64,000 nucleotides of DNA from Desulfovibrio sp. Huiquan2017 (GCF_017351175.1 NZ_JAFMPN010000015.1:56522-120521); one strand, 5' to 3'; numbered from the stretch's first letter, positions 34,418 to 44,537 are shown. Made by a program: numbers and translations. Notes: a model not told the origin generated them from the sequence alone.

Positions 34418-34630
34418 GTCGGGTTATGTACCCGTCTCGCCTTCATTTGTACAGGACCCCTCAGGGAAAGGGGAACGCTCTTCCCTTTCCGCAAGCGGGA
34501 AAGGCGGTGCCGAAGGTGCGTAAAAGAGATGCGGGGGCGGGATTCCCTGTCCGTGGGACCGCCCGGCTCCTCCGCAAAGCGGCTTGGGCATCGACTTTTC
34601 CCTTTCACGGGACCAGCGGGAAGGGGGCAA

Positions 34631-34666
34631 GAAAAAACCGCCCCGTTCCGGGCGGGAACGGGGCGG
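34631..34666 (-). terminator. Intrinsic terminator of the rubrerythrin gene
   Basis: CCGCCCCGTTCC (34638-34649) pairs with GGAACGGGGCGG (34655-34666); on the minus strand the stem is followed by TTTTTTC. It lies 30 bases after the rubrerythrin stop. Confidence 0.9.
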
Positions 34667-34695
34667 CGCAAAGCGGGATCGCGCAGGAAGGAGGG

Positions 34696-35193
34696 CTAGG
34701 CCTCGACCTTCTTGTAGGCCTTGGGGGCCGCGCCGCAGATGGGACATTTGTCGGTGGGCTCGCCGACCATGGTGTGTCCGCAGACGGAGCAGACGTAGAA
34801 TTCGGCGTCGGCGAACTTGTCCGAGTCTTCCAGGGCCGCGGCGTACAGCTCGGCGTGGACTTTTTCCGCCTCGTTGGCGAATCCGAAATAGCGCAGGATG
34901 GCGTTCTCGCCTTCAGCCTTGGCGTCCTCCATCATGTCGGGATACATGGATTTGAATTCGTAGGTCTCGCCTTCGATGGCGTCCTTGAGATTCTCCTCGG
35001 TGGTGCCGACGCCCTTCATCAGGCGCAGGTGCGCATGGGCGTGGATGGTTTCGGCGGCAGCGGCGGCGCGGAACACCTTGGCGGCTCCGGGCTTGCCCTC
35101 GGCGTCGGCCTTTTCGGCGTAGGCGAGGTACTTGCGGTTGGCCTGGGACTCACCGGCAAAAGCGGCTTTCAGATTTTCCATGGTCTTGCTCAT
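34696..35193 (-). CDS. rbr: Rubrerythrin
   Basis: A 165-residue rubrerythrin, a cytoplasmic peroxide-reducing non-haem di-iron protein of anaerobes. The N-terminal ferritin-like four-helix domain has its iron-binding Glu/His set (FAGESQANRKYLAYAEKAD, AAAETIHAHAHLRLM, GETYEFKSMYPDM, ANEAEKVHAELY). The C-terminal rubredoxin-like domain carries two CxxC pairs (CSVCGHTM and CPICGAAP). A PerR-like palindrome lies upstream. It is monocistronic with its own terminator. Confidence 0.96.
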   Translation of the reverse strand: MSKTMENLKAAFAGESQANRKYLAYAEKADAEGKPGAAKVFRAAAAAETIHAHAHLRLMKGVGTTEENLKDAIEGETYEFKSMYPDMMEDAKAEGENAILRYFGFANEAEKVHAELYAAALEDSDKFADAEFYVCSVCGHTMVGEPTDKCPICGAAPKAYKKVEA

Positions 35194-35254
35194 CGGTCTT
35201 CTCCTGTATGGTTTCGGTTTTCGGCTCGCGGGCCGATCGTGTTCGTGGACAAAC

Positions 35255-35269
35255 TAGTAATGATTCCTA
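35255..35269. promoter_or_regulatory. PerR-like palindrome upstream of rubrerythrin
   Basis: TAGTAATGATTCCTA is an imperfect 7-1-7 inverted repeat (six of seven arm pairs match), the layout of PerR/Fur-type boxes, placed 62-76 bases before the rubrerythrin start in an AT-rich patch. It also resembles the perfect palindrome at 50033-50047. Confidence 0.5.
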
Positions 35270-35363
35270 TTTTAAAAAGCAAGCAAAAAATGCACGCAAG
35301 GAATCGTCGCCGTTTAACGGTCCGTAAACAGTAATAGCCAATGTACGCGAAAAGGCAAGAAGG

Positions 35364-36134
35364 CTAGTCCGAATCGCCCAGGATCAGGGCCGAGACCTTG
35401 TCGCAGGTCGGGCCGTCGGGCACGAAGGCGGTCTCGCCCACGGCTACCACCGGGCGCATGCCGATGAGGGAATTGAGCAGGTAGGCGTGCTGGAAGGATT
35501 CAAGTTCGGCCAGGGGCAGGCGCACGGGCAGGATGTCCAGCACGGTGGCGGCCAGTTCCAGGGCGATGGACGGCAGCCGGTAGGGGGAGTCCGCGCAGAC
35601 GAAATGTCCGTGCTTTTCGAAGACCAAGGCCCCGGTGGACGCCTCCAGGACGTCGTCGTTCAGGTCGAGCAGGGTCGCGTCGTCGAAACCGCGCGCCAGG
35701 GCCTGGCGCAGGGCCAGGTGGAAGAACATGCGGCTGGCGCTCCGCAGGGCGTTGAGGGTGGATACATGGCGGTCGTCGCAGAGGCATAGCCGGTAGGCCT
35801 TGTACGGCTTGGGCTCGTGGGGGGCGGCCGTGATCACGGGCGAGGATTCTCCCGGCTCCAGGGGGTAGAATATGTCCACCCGGGCGGGCCGGTCCCCCAG
35901 CCCGTTGCGGTTGACCACCTGGCCGACGACCTCATCGAAGTCCACGGCGGCATAGGGTATCCCGCAGGCGCGCAGGGAGGAGAGGAGGCGGTCCAGGTGG
36001 CGGTGGAGGTGGAGGACGTCCCGGCCGTTGTAATAGACGGTCTCGTAGAGTCCCGCGCCGTGGCGGAACGCCGGGGACGCCGGGTCCATGAGGACGCCTT
36101 CCGAGGTGTAGCGGTTGTTGCGGTAGTGGATCAT
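35364..36134 (-). CDS. Aminotransferase class IV-like protein lacking the PLP lysine
   Basis: A 256-residue member of the class IV PLP enzyme fold (branched-chain or D-amino-acid aminotransferase, aminodeoxychorismate lyase). The N terminus (AFRHGAGLYETVYYNGRDVL, HLDRLLSSLRACGI) and the late LLNSLIGMRPVVAVGE match the family. The segment that normally reads KxLN, with the Schiff-base lysine, is here VSTLNAL with S125 in the lysine position, and VLEASTGALVF replaces the usual TEGSSSNVF. It may therefore bind PLP weakly or not at all, and act in another way. It lies 35 bases after the MerR-like gene. Confidence 0.75.
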   Translation of the reverse strand: MIHYRNNRYTSEGVLMDPASPAFRHGAGLYETVYYNGRDVLHLHRHLDRLLSSLRACGIPYAAVDFDEVVGQVVNRNGLGDRPARVDIFYPLEPGESSPVITAAPHEPKPYKAYRLCLCDDRHVSTLNALRSASRMFFHLALRQALARGFDDATLLDLNDDVLEASTGALVFEKHGHFVCADSPYRLPSIALELAATVLDILPVRLPLAELESFQHAYLLNSLIGMRPVVAVGETAFVPDGPTCDKVSALILGDSD

Positions 36135-36169
36135 GGCTGCCGTGGTTGCGGGCCGTTCCCGGTCCCGAT

Positions 36170-37165
36170 CTAGATCTTGTCTTTCACCTGGCGGAAGAAC
36201 TCCTGGAGGAATTGGGGGGAGGTCCTGGTGTCGTTGACGTCCAGCCGTTCCAAAAGGACCACGAGATTGCCGCGCGGAGTGGTGGTGGAGATGAAGTGCA
36301 GATCATGGGTGTCGCCGCCCGGGGCGGTCATGGTGAAGATCCAGGTGTCGTCCTGCCGGGTCCACCTGGAGGCGGTCTCATCGGCCTCGCGGGCGAGGGC
36401 CTTGATGAATCCGGCCAGGGGCAACCTGCCGGGCACGCCGAGGAATTCGCCCTGGTCGTTGTGGATGACGATGGGCGTGTTCAGGAAGGCCTCGGAGGGA
36501 TGTTCCCCGGCGGGCGGGGTCTCCCGCTCCAGGGCGTAGGAGGCCACATCCCCTTCCGGACCGCGCACGTTGACGATCTTGCGCGCCCGCAGGCGGGGCT
36601 CGGGGCTCGGTTCGGGGCGAGGCTCGGGTCGGGACTCGGGCTCAGACTCGGGCTCGGGCGCGGCGGCCGGTTGCGGAGCGGCCTGATCCAGGAGACGGGC
36701 GAAGAGGGCCTTGTTTTCGGCCTCGATCTCCAGGAGTTTCTCCAGGGCGGATTCGACCTTGCGCAACCGTTGTTCGGACTTAGCCTGGGCCGTGGCCAGA
36801 CCGGCCATGCCCTGCATCATCTGTCCGGCGGTGGTGAAGAACTTCTCCATGTATTCCGATGAAATGCCAGGTGCACTCTCCACGGGGGCGACGGGCGCCG
36901 CGGAATGGGGGCGGCGCGTCCGCGCGGACGGCTCTTCCTTGAAGTGTTCCTTTAAGACTTTGTGGGTCTCGTTGACCGACATGCCTTTGGCGAAGCAGTC
37001 GCGGATCTTGAGGCAGACCTCGCCGGCCTCGGCCTTGAAGCGGATGGGTTTGCCCCGGGTCAGGACCGGGATGAAGCCGGGAAATTTGCGGCGGTAGCTT
37101 TTTATGGTGGTTTCGGAAACGCCGCAGAGTCCGGCCAGGTCCTTATGCGTATAGGTATCTGCCAT
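36170..37165 (-). CDS. MerR-like DNA-binding protein with coiled coil
   Basis: A 331-residue protein. The N terminus (YTHKDLAGLCGVSETTIKSY, RRKFPGF, then GMSVNETHKVLKEHF at about residues 59-73) is a MerR-like winged helix-turn-helix. A helical coiled-coil stretch follows (about 115-170), then a repetitive linker of alternating P, E, S and R, and a C-terminal beta-rich domain containing WTRQDDTWIFTMTAPGGDTHDLH-type sequence. I do not recognise the C-terminal domain. The closing DFLRQV-like helix (FLQEFFRQVKDKI) is short. Role: probable regulator, targets unknown. Confidence 0.7.
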   Translation of the reverse strand: MADTYTHKDLAGLCGVSETTIKSYRRKFPGFIPVLTRGKPIRFKAEAGEVCLKIRDCFAKGMSVNETHKVLKEHFKEEPSARTRRPHSAAPVAPVESAPGISSEYMEKFFTTAGQMMQGMAGLATAQAKSEQRLRKVESALEKLLEIEAENKALFARLLDQAAPQPAAAPEPESEPESRPEPRPEPSPEPRLRARKIVNVRGPEGDVASYALERETPPAGEHPSEAFLNTPIVIHNDQGEFLGVPGRLPLAGFIKALAREADETASRWTRQDDTWIFTMTAPGGDTHDLHFISTTTPRGNLVVLLERLDVNDTRTSPQFLQEFFRQVKDKI

Positions 37166-37528
37166 GATAACTGTTCATCCTCGGGGTTGTGAGGGCGGTG
37201 TCGCGGGTGGTCAGGGTGAGGTGCCGGGGGCTGTTCCGGAACCGGGCATCCCAGATGCAGGACACCGCCTTCGGGCGTGTGTTTTCGATAGGGGTGAGCG
37301 TATCCGTTTTACCAAGCCTGACAACCACTTTTCGGGGCATTGAGCCAAACGCGAGTCGGATCATCTGTCCTCCCTGTGTGGGAATCGTCACCAATCGTCA
37401 CCCTTGTAAAACAAGGAAAATCAAGGAACGAAGCTTATCGGTCTATTATCTAGAAAACATCTAGACGTCAAGAAGGGGAACCGATTTTCCGGCCTGATCG
37501 CGGGGGCTGGGAATCCCGGGCGGGCGGC
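37166..37528. other. Intergenic stretch with a TCTAGA inverted repeat
   Basis: About 360 bases between a MerR-like gene and a lipoprotein gene, both on the minus strand. It holds an AT-rich patch with TCTAGA at 37449-37454 and 37460-37465, separated by AAACA. An 83-codon frame on the minus strand here has random-looking composition. I see no gene. Confidence 0.5.
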
Positions 37529-38074
37529 CTACTTGGTGCCGAAGGCGATGTTGACCACCGCGTCCTTGGGGACCTCGGTCAGGACCGGGGTGTAGCGGTC
37601 GTCCAGAACATGGAAGGCATAGATGCCCGCCTTGTCGCTGCCCAGGTAGAAGTTGGCCTCTTCGAAGGCCCACTCCTTGCCGTGCCGGGTGGTGATGGTG
37701 AAGGTGTGCGGATCGTTGAAGACGACGGACTTCCAGCCCATCAGGTCGCGGAAGCGGGTCAGGCTGACGACCGTGGAGGAGCGGCCGTTGAGCTTGCCGG
37801 AGACATAGACCCAATAATCGCCGCCCAGTTTCTCCAGGGAGTCGATGATCAGGGTGGTGCCGTTCTTGAGCTGCACCTGGCCCACCGGACCGGCCGGGAT
37901 GTCTTCCTTGATGGTGCGGCTGGACGCGGCCGGCGTGCCCGGGGCGGCGGGGTCGGCCTGTGCGGCGGGCTGGTCCGGAACCGGCTGTTGCGCGGCCTCG
38001 TCTTTGGCCGAACAGGCGGCCAGGGATGCCGCAAGCATCAGGGCGAGCGTCAGGGAGAGCAATAGGGTGCGCAT
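37529..38074 (-). CDS. Lipoprotein of unknown function
   Basis: A 181-residue predicted lipoprotein: signal peptide with lipobox SLAAC (C21), then a proline/alanine/glutamine-rich linker (about residues 28-52) and a compact beta-rich domain with VGQVQLKNGTTLIIDSLEKL, GGDYWVYVSGKLNG and a closing VVNIAFGTK. It is encoded alone and divergently from a histidine kinase gene. No family recognised. Confidence 0.75.
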   Translation of the reverse strand: MRTLLLSLTLALMLAASLAACSAKDEAAQQPVPDQPAAQADPAAPGTPAASSRTIKEDIPAGPVGQVQLKNGTTLIIDSLEKLGGDYWVYVSGKLNGRSSTVVSLTRFRDLMGWKSVVFNDPHTFTITTRHGKEWAFEEANFYLGSDKAGIYAFHVLDDRYTPVLTEVPKDAVVNIAFGTK

Positions 38075-38206
38075 GTATCCTCCATGAATGTCGTTGCTGT
38101 TTGGTTTTAACAGGGAACAGCCCGGGAATCCAGGCTTGTTTACACCACGGCATGGGTGATTCTACATGGCTGTCGCTTTCTTTTTCCTTATGTTAATGAC
38201 TATGTC

Positions 38207-39172
38207 ATGCTCAGCAGAAGACACATTCGTGAAATAGCGGTTTATGCGCTGGTGCTCATAGTGGGCATCTGGGCGTCGATGCGTCTGGACCTCTATGAGG
38301 CCTTTCATGACTGGAGTCGGGAGCAGGAGTATTGGGAGCTGGATGAATTGGTTCTGTCCTTGTTGGTGGTTCTGATTTGCCTGGTGTTCTTTTCCTTCAA
38401 TCGGGTGCGGGAACTGCACAACCGGGCCCGGCTGTTGGAGGCGTCCCGCCGGGACCTGGCCAAGGCCCATGAGCGTCTGCGCACCCTGAACCGTTCCAGG
38501 GAAACCTTCCTGACCACGGCCTGCCATGAGTTGAAAAGCCCGCTCATCGGCATCGTCAACGCCTTCGAGCTGTTACGGATGTCCGCGGACGAGGCCGAAC
38601 GCGAGGAACTCATCGGGTTGGCCGGGGAGGCGGCCCGCAATCTGGGTCTCGTGGTGGACAGCGTGCTTGAATTTTCCCGGCAGGAATCCCTGGCTCCGGT
38701 CCCGACCGTCTTCTCCCCGGCCGAGTTGCTCGCCTCGGTTCGGGACATGTCCCGGCTCCAGGTGCGCAGCAAGGGGCTCACGCTCACGGTCCAACCGGCC
38801 GAGGATGCGCCCGCCCTGGTCCGCGGCAGCGAGAGCGTCCTGCGGCTGGTGGCCTTGAACCTGGTGGGCAACGCCATGCGCTATACGGATCGGGGCGGTA
38901 TCCATGTGGATCTCGCCTACCAGTCCGACCCCCACGGGGAGTTGGTCCTGACCGTGTCCGACACCGGCCGGGGCATCCGTCCCGAGGATCTGGAAGTCAT
39001 TTTCGAGCCGTATTCCATGGCCGACGGCAAGGGGCCCGGCCTGGGGCTCGGCCTGTCCATCGTCCGGCGTTCGGTGGAGCGCTGCCGGGGGAGCGTCACC
39101 GTGGACAGCGTTCTGGGCGAAGGGTCGCGCTTTACGGTCCGTCTTCCGGCCGAGGCCGTGGACGCGCCGTAG
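38207..39172 (+). CDS. Membrane sensor histidine kinase
   Basis: A 321-residue sensor kinase with two transmembrane helices near the N terminus (about residues 9-23 and 46-66) and a very short extracytoplasmic loop, a coiled-coil linker, the HisKA helix with phospho-accepting H107 in TTACHELKSPLIGIVNAFEL, and an ATPase domain with NLVGNAMRYTDRG, SDTGRGIRPEDL and GLGLGLSIVRRS. With almost no external domain, it probably senses within or at the membrane. No adjacent response regulator. Start choice is uncertain: ATG 38207 lacks a good site and a GTG at 38156 is possible. Confidence 0.87.
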   Translation: MLSRRHIREIAVYALVLIVGIWASMRLDLYEAFHDWSREQEYWELDELVLSLLVVLICLVFFSFNRVRELHNRARLLEASRRDLAKAHERLRTLNRSRETFLTTACHELKSPLIGIVNAFELLRMSADEAEREELIGLAGEAARNLGLVVDSVLEFSRQESLAPVPTVFSPAELLASVRDMSRLQVRSKGLTLTVQPAEDAPALVRGSESVLRLVALNLVGNAMRYTDRGGIHVDLAYQSDPHGELVLTVSDTGRGIRPEDLEVIFEPYSMADGKGPGLGLGLSIVRRSVERCRGSVTVDSVLGEGSRFTVRLPAEAVDAP

Positions 39173-39197
39173 CCGTCGTTCGCCGACGGGCAACGAA

Positions 39198-39235
39198 ACG
39201 GCCCCTTGCGCGAAGGATATCGCGCAAGGGGCCGT
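39198..39235. terminator. 16-base perfect hairpin between convergent genes
   Basis: ACGGCCCCTTGCGCGA (39198-39213) pairs perfectly with 39220-39235 around an AGGATA loop. It lies between the 3' ends of the histidine kinase and the second chemoreceptor and probably ends both, although neither side has a long T run. Confidence 0.75.
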
Positions 39236-39254
39236 CTGCGTCGCAAGAGAAGGC

Positions 39255-41177
39255 TCAATACCGTTTCAGCGCGTTCCCGTCCTCGTCGCCCAGCTTGAAG
39301 TGGCCGATGGCCTCATGCAGGTTTTTGGAACTGTCGGACAGGGTGACGGCGGTAGCCGCGACCTCCTCGGCCGTGGAAGCGTTCTGCTGGACCACGGACT
39401 CGGAGTCCTGGATGGCCCGGGACACCTGTTCAATGCCTTGGCTCTGCTCGGCGGCGGCTGCCGCGATTTCCTGAATCAGCCCGGCTGTATTCTGGATGTC
39501 GGGGACCATGCGCTTGAGCAGGTCCCCGGCCTCCTCGGCCACGGCCACGCTGGTCGAGGACAGTTCGCCGATGCCCGCGGCGGCCGTGCCCGAGCGCTCG
39601 GCCAGCGTGCGCACCTCGGCCGCGACCACGGCGAAACCCTTGCCCGCCTCGCCCGCGCGGGCCGCCTCGATGGCCGCGTTGAGCGCCAGGAGGTTGGTTT
39701 GGCGGGCGATATCCTCGATGATGCCGATCTCGTTCGCGATTTTTTTCATGGCTTCCACGGTGCGGGCCACAGCCTGGCCGCCGGTTTCCGCATCGTGCGA
39801 AACCCGGGTCGCGGTGGTCTCGGTCTTGGCGGCGATGTCCGCGGTCTGCCGGATGGAGCCGGACATTTCCTCAAGGCTGGCGGCGATCTCCTCTATTCCG
39901 GCGGCCTGCCGGTTGGCCCCTTGGGACAGGTTGTCGCTGGCCAGGGAAAGTTCGTTGCACCCATCGGCCACCTCGCCGGAGATGTCCCGGATGTGGCCGA
40001 TGGTGTCGGCCAGATGGGCGTTCATATCGCACATGCCGTCCAGGATGACGCCCATCTCGTCCTTGCGCATCTTGCAACTCCGGCTCTCCAGGTTGCCCTG
40101 GGCGATGTCCGAGGCCAGCTCGGCGCACTGCTGGATGGGCCGCTTCACGGAGTATTCCACCACCCAGAAAATGATCACGATGGGCACGATGACGACGATG
40201 AGCAAACCGATCCCGGCCATCCAGGCCACGGCGGACATCATGGCTTGTTGGCCGGAGATATCCATGGACAGGAAAATGGCGCCGATGGTGTCGCCCCGGT
40301 AGTCCTTGACCGGGAACACGGCCACGCCGTCGTGGCCCTCCACCGTCACCTGGGCCGAGCGCATGCCGTTTTCCAGAATGGCGGGTGTAGCCAGTGCCCG
40401 CGCGGTCGCGTTCTTCTGGCCGTAGATGAGGACGAACCGGTCGTCCTTGACCGGGTTTTTGGCCGGGTCCTGCAAGCGGGTGGTCACGGGCAGCAGCTTG
40501 GCGTCCATATAGAGCAAAGCCTTGACCGAGCCCGAGGCCTCCAGGGTCTTGAGGATGTTGTCGAACCCGAGCAGCACCTCCACGGACCCGAGGTGCGCGC
40601 CGTCGGGCGCGGTCACCGGCGCCAGGCCCCGGATGGTGAAACCGCCTCGGCCGGGCTCAATGCCCAGGACCGGCTTGTGGGTCCGGTTCACGTCGATGAC
40701 CGTATTGCGGAATCCGGACAGGTCGTCGGAGATATCCACCCACTTCCCCTCTTTCTTGGCTTGCTTTTCGCGCCAGGTGCGCAGCAGGCTGCGGGCCGTG
40801 GGCAGGTGGAAGTGGAGCTGGAAGTCCTGGCCCACATTTGCCTTGTAGCCCGCAAGGGTCGGGGCCAGGGTTTTGCGCAGCCGCTCCCTGGCCGCCTGCA
40901 GCACAGGATCGGCCTCGTCGTTCATGTTTCCCCGGTTGGCCTGGGCATAGGTCTCGACCACCACGGGCATGCGGCTGAACAGGGCGGCCTGTTGCAGGGC
41001 GCTTTCGGATAGTTGGGTAATGGACTGCCGGACGTCGTCCATCTTGCTTCGCATGGTCAGGGAGACGAAGGAGTCCTCCAGTTCGGTGAATTGGGATTGC
41101 AACACGAGATAACCGCCGACCAGCATGGCCAGGGCCACGCCCAGCAGGGGCAGAAAAAGCTTGGAACGGATACCCAT
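39255..41177 (-). CDS. Methyl-accepting chemotaxis protein (second)
   Basis: A 640-residue chemoreceptor. Transmembrane helix 1 at about residues 6-27, an extracytoplasmic double-Cache-like domain with [20 protein letters not shown] and [20 protein letters not shown], helix 2 at about 320-342, a HAMP region, and the signalling domain with [20 protein letters not shown] near residue 492. The conserved [10 protein letters not shown] pattern resembles Cache chemoreceptors of Desulfovibrio that sense redox or small molecules, but the ligand is unknown. AGGAGAACC precedes the ATG, and a small inverted repeat ACTGAT/ATCAGT lies at 41203-41217. Confidence 0.93.
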   Translation of the reverse strand: MGIRSKLFLPLLGVALAMLVGGYLVLQSQFTELEDSFVSLTMRSKMDDVRQSITQLSESALQQAALFSRMPVVVETYAQANRGNMNDEADPVLQAARERLRKTLAPTLAGYKANVGQDFQLHFHLPTARSLLRTWREKQAKKEGKWVDISDDLSGFRNTVIDVNRTHKPVLGIEPGRGGFTIRGLAPVTAPDGAHLGSVEVLLGFDNILKTLEASGSVKALLYMDAKLLPVTTRLQDPAKNPVKDDRFVLIYGQKNATARALATPAILENGMRSAQVTVEGHDGVAVFPVKDYRGDTIGAIFLSMDISGQQAMMSAVAWMAGIGLLIVVIVPIVIIFWVVEYSVKRPIQQCAELASDIAQGNLESRSCKMRKDEMGVILDGMCDMNAHLADTIGHIRDISGEVADGCNELSLASDNLSQGANRQAAGIEEIAASLEEMSGSIRQTADIAAKTETTATRVSHDAETGGQAVARTVEAMKKIANEIGIIEDIARQTNLLALNAAIEAARAGEAGKGFAVVAAEVRTLAERSGTAAAGIGELSSTSVAVAEEAGDLLKRMVPDIQNTAGLIQEIAAAAAEQSQGIEQVSRAIQDSESVVQQNASTAEEVAATAVTLSDSSKNLHEAIGHFKLGDEDGNALKRY

Positions 41178-41322
41178 AGGGTTCTCCTTTGTGTGCAGCG
41201 TTACTGATAGAATCAGTGTATCATTGGACGCCTCTTTCTGTAGGGCAATGATTTTCGAGTACCCGTCAAGACGGGGACGCGGCGCCTGGGAGCGGGTCGG
41301 ACAACGCCATCGGTGGTCCCGT

Positions 41323-42831
41323 CTAGGAGGACGCGACCCGGCGCTGTTCCTCCAGGATATACGCGAAGAGCTTTCGGCTCATGTCGCCGTATACCCGGAT
41401 GGCTTCCGGATCGAGGGGTATGTCGATGTACTGCAGCAGGATACGGTCCTGGCCGTCATGGACATGGGGCATGACCCCGGCGAAGAAGAAGCCCATGCGT
41501 TCGCAGGCGTCCACCACGCCCGGCGCGGTCGGCACCCCGGCGGGGAGAAAGGCGTAGATCGCGTCCATGCGGTTTTCGCGGCATCGGCGCAGTCCCTCGG
41601 CGATCTCCCGGACCGTGTCCGCGCCAATGGCCCGGACGACGATGAAGGCCGCGTTGAGTTCGTCGGGCAGGGGGAAAACATCCACCGAGGACGCGTCCGG
41701 GAGCGGGGCGTCCCCAGGCTCGCCGAAGGTGCGGGGCAGGTCCATCCAGCGATAGATGTCCCCGGCCATGCCCTGGTGGTGTTCGGGCAGGTAGACCGTG
41801 GCCGCGGAACGGTCGAAGGGGAAGTAGTGGTTGACCACCGACCCCTTCGCTTGCCGGGAGGTCGCCAATTCCTTGACCTGCATGCCCGCGGCGGCGATGC
41901 CGAGCATCAGGCAGCACGGACGGCAGCCCATTTCCTTCTGTAATCCTTTTTGCGAAAAGGTGTGGGTGGTCACCGAGCAGTCGAAGACGCCCCGGTCCCC
42001 CTCGGCCCGGGCCTTGTCGAACAACAACCGGACCATTTTCGGGGCCAATGTGGGCGCGCGGTAGGCCGGATCGACAAAAACCAGTCCCAGTTCCGGCACC
42101 CGGACCGTCGGGTCGTGGTATTTCAGCCCGGCGTGGCCGATCAGGGCCCCGCTCGCCGGGTCCACGCCCACGACCGATTTGAATTCTCCGCCGCGCACTT
42201 TTGCGGTCAGGGCGTCGAGGTCGTAGAGAAAGGCCTCCTGGGTGAAGCCGTAGCAGCGCCAGGCCAGGCGGCAGACTTCGGCCAACTCGTCCTCGCGGGC
42301 CAGCCGGACCTCGGGCTCCCGGACCGTGGTCCGTGGTCGGCCGCGCCGGGTGTCGCGGGTGTCCAGCAGCTCCTGGGGCAGGTTGCCGTAGCGGAGCTTC
42401 CGGGTCAGGCGGACCTCCTTGCCTTCCCGCCCATGGATGAACAGTTCCACCGAGTCCATGGCCTGATGCATGAGCAGGGAGCCCAGCCCCGGCTTGTCCA
42501 CGCTGTCCGGGTCGCCGGGCGAGAAACGCTCGGCCCGGCTGTGATCGAAGGGAATGCCGCGTTCGCGGATCGAAATGACCAGTGCGTCTCCCCGCACGGA
42601 AAATTCGAGATGGACCCGCTCTTCGTCGGCCGAGCCGGAAAAATGGTCCACGGCGTTGCAGAAGGCCTCGTCCACGGCCAGCTTGACCCGATAGGTCTCC
42701 TTCTTGTCCAGGGAGAGGACCCCGGCCACGTTTCCGGCGCATTCCACCGCCGTCTTCGACATGCACTTGCGCACCGGCAGGGAAAGTTTGGCCAAAAAGA
42801 GTTCATTCGGCGCTTTTTCACTATGGGGCAT
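41323..42831 (-). CDS. RsbW-like ATPase fused to GNAT acetyltransferase
   Basis: A 502-residue fusion. Residues about 1-140 form a HATPase domain of the RsbW/SpoIIAB anti-sigma kinase type ([20 protein letters not shown] as N-box, [24 protein letters not shown] as G-box). Residues about 165-320 form a GNAT domain ([47 protein letters not shown]), and the last third ([35 protein letters not shown]) looks like a second, degenerate GNAT half. RsbW-type kinases work in partner-switch systems, and a SpoIIE phosphatase is encoded 8 kb away, though not in the same operon. Confidence 0.82.
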   Translation of the reverse strand: MPHSEKAPNELFLAKLSLPVRKCMSKTAVECAGNVAGVLSLDKKETYRVKLAVDEAFCNAVDHFSGSADEERVHLEFSVRGDALVISIRERGIPFDHSRAERFSPGDPDSVDKPGLGSLLMHQAMDSVELFIHGREGKEVRLTRKLRYGNLPQELLDTRDTRRGRPRTTVREPEVRLAREDELAEVCRLAWRCYGFTQEAFLYDLDALTAKVRGGEFKSVVGVDPASGALIGHAGLKYHDPTVRVPELGLVFVDPAYRAPTLAPKMVRLLFDKARAEGDRGVFDCSVTTHTFSQKGLQKEMGCRPCCLMLGIAAAGMQVKELATSRQAKGSVVNHYFPFDRSAATVYLPEHHQGMAGDIYRWMDLPRTFGEPGDAPLPDASSVDVFPLPDELNAAFIVVRAIGADTVREIAEGLRRCRENRMDAIYAFLPAGVPTAPGVVDACERMGFFFAGVMPHVHDGQDRILLQYIDIPLDPEAIRVYGDMSRKLFAYILEEQRRVASS

Positions 42832-42993
42832 CGATTCCTCGCTGCAATAGTTCCGGAAAATGAGACGATAGCCTGATGCTCCGTCCCAGTAAACCGGGCG
42901 GGCGGAATGCGCAGGTATTTACAGGTGGATGGATATCCGTGTACACGTTTCTAAAACAAGCCGCTTCAACTTATTGTTCATACGGATAAAATC

Positions 42994-44529
42994 GTGATCG
43001 CCACCATCTCCTGCGCCGCCCTCATGGGCATTGACGCCTTCAAAGTTCAGCTCGAAGTTGATTTTTCCCGATCCGGCATGCCCGCCTTCACCATGGTCGG
43101 GCTGGCCGAGGGCGCGGTGCGCGAGTCCAAGGAGCGCGTTTTCTCCGCCCTCAAGAACTGCGGGTTCAAGGTGCCGCCCGCCCGGATCACCGTGAACCTG
43201 GCTCCGGCCGATGTGCGCAAGGAAGGCAGCGGCTACGACCTGCCGTTGGCCATCGGCATCCTCACCGCCATGGGCGTCATCGAACAGCGGGCCGTGGATG
43301 GCTGGTTCATGGCCGGGGAGTTGTCCCTGGGCGGCGACCTCAAGTCCGTGCCCGGCATCCTGCCTCTGGCCTTGGCCGCGCGTCAGGAAGGCGGCCAGGG
43401 CATCATCGTGCCCGAGGTCAACGGCCGCGAAGGCGCGGTGGCCGGTGATCTGGCCGTCATCGGAGCCGCGAACCTGGGCCAGGTGGTGCGCATGCTCCTC
43501 GGCGAGGAGGCCATCGAGCCCGCCCGGGTGGACATCGAGACCCTCTGGAACGAACGCACCTCCCACCGCAACGACTTCGGCGAGGTCAAAGGCCAGGAGC
43601 ACGCCAAGCGGGCCATCGAGATCGCCGCCGCCGGAGGCCACAATCTCCTTTTTATCGGCCCTCCCGGTTCGGGCAAGACCATGCTCGCCAAGCGTATCCC
43701 CACGGTTTTGCCGCCGCTGTCCTTCGACGAGGCCCTGGAGGTGACCAAGATTTATTCCGTGGCCGGGCTGCTTCCCTCGGACCAGGCCTTGATGGTCACC
43801 CGGCCGTTCCGCACCCCGCACCATACCATCTCCGACGTGGGGCTGGTCGGCGGCGGCCGCTACCCTCAGCCCGGCGAGACCTCCCTGGCCCACCGGGGCG
43901 TGCTCTTTCTCGACGAGATGCCCGAATTCAAGAAATCCGTGCTCGAAGTCCTGCGCCAGCCCCTCGAAGACGGCGAGGTTTCCATTTCCCGTTCGCTGAT
44001 GACCCTCAAATACCCGGCAGACGTCATGCTCGTGGCCGCCATGAATCCTTGCCCTTGCGGTTACCTGTCCGATGCGACCCACCCTTGTTCCTGTTCGCCG
44101 CTGGCCGTGCAACGCTATCGCGGCCGCATCTCCGGCCCGCTCCTCGACCGCATCGATCTGCATGTGGATGTGCCTGCCGTGCCCTATGAAAAACTTCGCC
44201 AGACCCGCTCCGAGATGGACTCAGCAACCATGCGCGCCCATATCCTCGCCGCCCGCAGCATCCAGGCCGAGCGCTACCGGGACGGTCATTTCTCTCTCAA
44301 CGCCGAACTCGACGGGGCCGCGCTCGAAGCGTTTTGTGCCCTTGGTGAAGTCGAGCACGGCTTCCTGCGCCGGGCCGTCGAAACCCTGGGCCTGTCCGCC
44401 CGCGCCTACACCCGTATTCTGCGCATCTCGCGCACCATCGCCGACCTTGCCGGGGCCGACGCCATCGGGCCCGATCACCTGGCCGAGGCCATCAACTACC
44501 GCAGCATGGACCGCGAAGGCGCAAGTTAG
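42994..44529 (+). CDS. comM: YifB/ComM family Mg-chelatase-like AAA+ ATPase
   Basis: A 511-residue protein of the YifB/ComM family. The N-terminal ChlI/Lon-like domain (MGIDAFKVQLEVDFSRSGMP, FTMVGLAEGAVRESKERV) is followed by the AAA+ module with Walker A GPPGSGKTMLAKR and Walker B GVLFLDEMPEF, and a C-terminal Mg-chelatase helical domain. ComM is a branch-migration helicase in natural transformation; most members have an unclear role. It starts at a GTG (42994). A hairpin terminator and repeats follow. Confidence 0.92.
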   Translation: MIATISCAALMGIDAFKVQLEVDFSRSGMPAFTMVGLAEGAVRESKERVFSALKNCGFKVPPARITVNLAPADVRKEGSGYDLPLAIGILTAMGVIEQRAVDGWFMAGELSLGGDLKSVPGILPLALAARQEGGQGIIVPEVNGREGAVAGDLAVIGAANLGQVVRMLLGEEAIEPARVDIETLWNERTSHRNDFGEVKGQEHAKRAIEIAAAGGHNLLFIGPPGSGKTMLAKRIPTVLPPLSFDEALEVTKIYSVAGLLPSDQALMVTRPFRTPHHTISDVGLVGGGRYPQPGETSLAHRGVLFLDEMPEFKKSVLEVLRQPLEDGEVSISRSLMTLKYPADVMLVAAMNPCPCGYLSDATHPCSCSPLAVQRYRGRISGPLLDRIDLHVDVPAVPYEKLRQTRSEMDSATMRAHILAARSIQAERYRDGHFSLNAELDGAALEAFCALGEVEHGFLRRAVETLGLSARAYTRILRISRTIADLAGADAIGPDHLAEAINYRSMDREGAS

Positions 44530-44537
44530 GAAAGCCG

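Noticed and set aside
37143..37394. An 83-codon frame on the minus strand upstream of the MerR-like gene
   Set aside because: It overlaps the MerR-like gene, has no ribosome binding site that I can see, and its composition looks random.
39300..41012. A 570-codon open frame on the plus strand opposite the second chemoreceptor
   Set aside because: Shadow frame with G/H/D-rich composition; the chemoreceptor on the other strand is certain.
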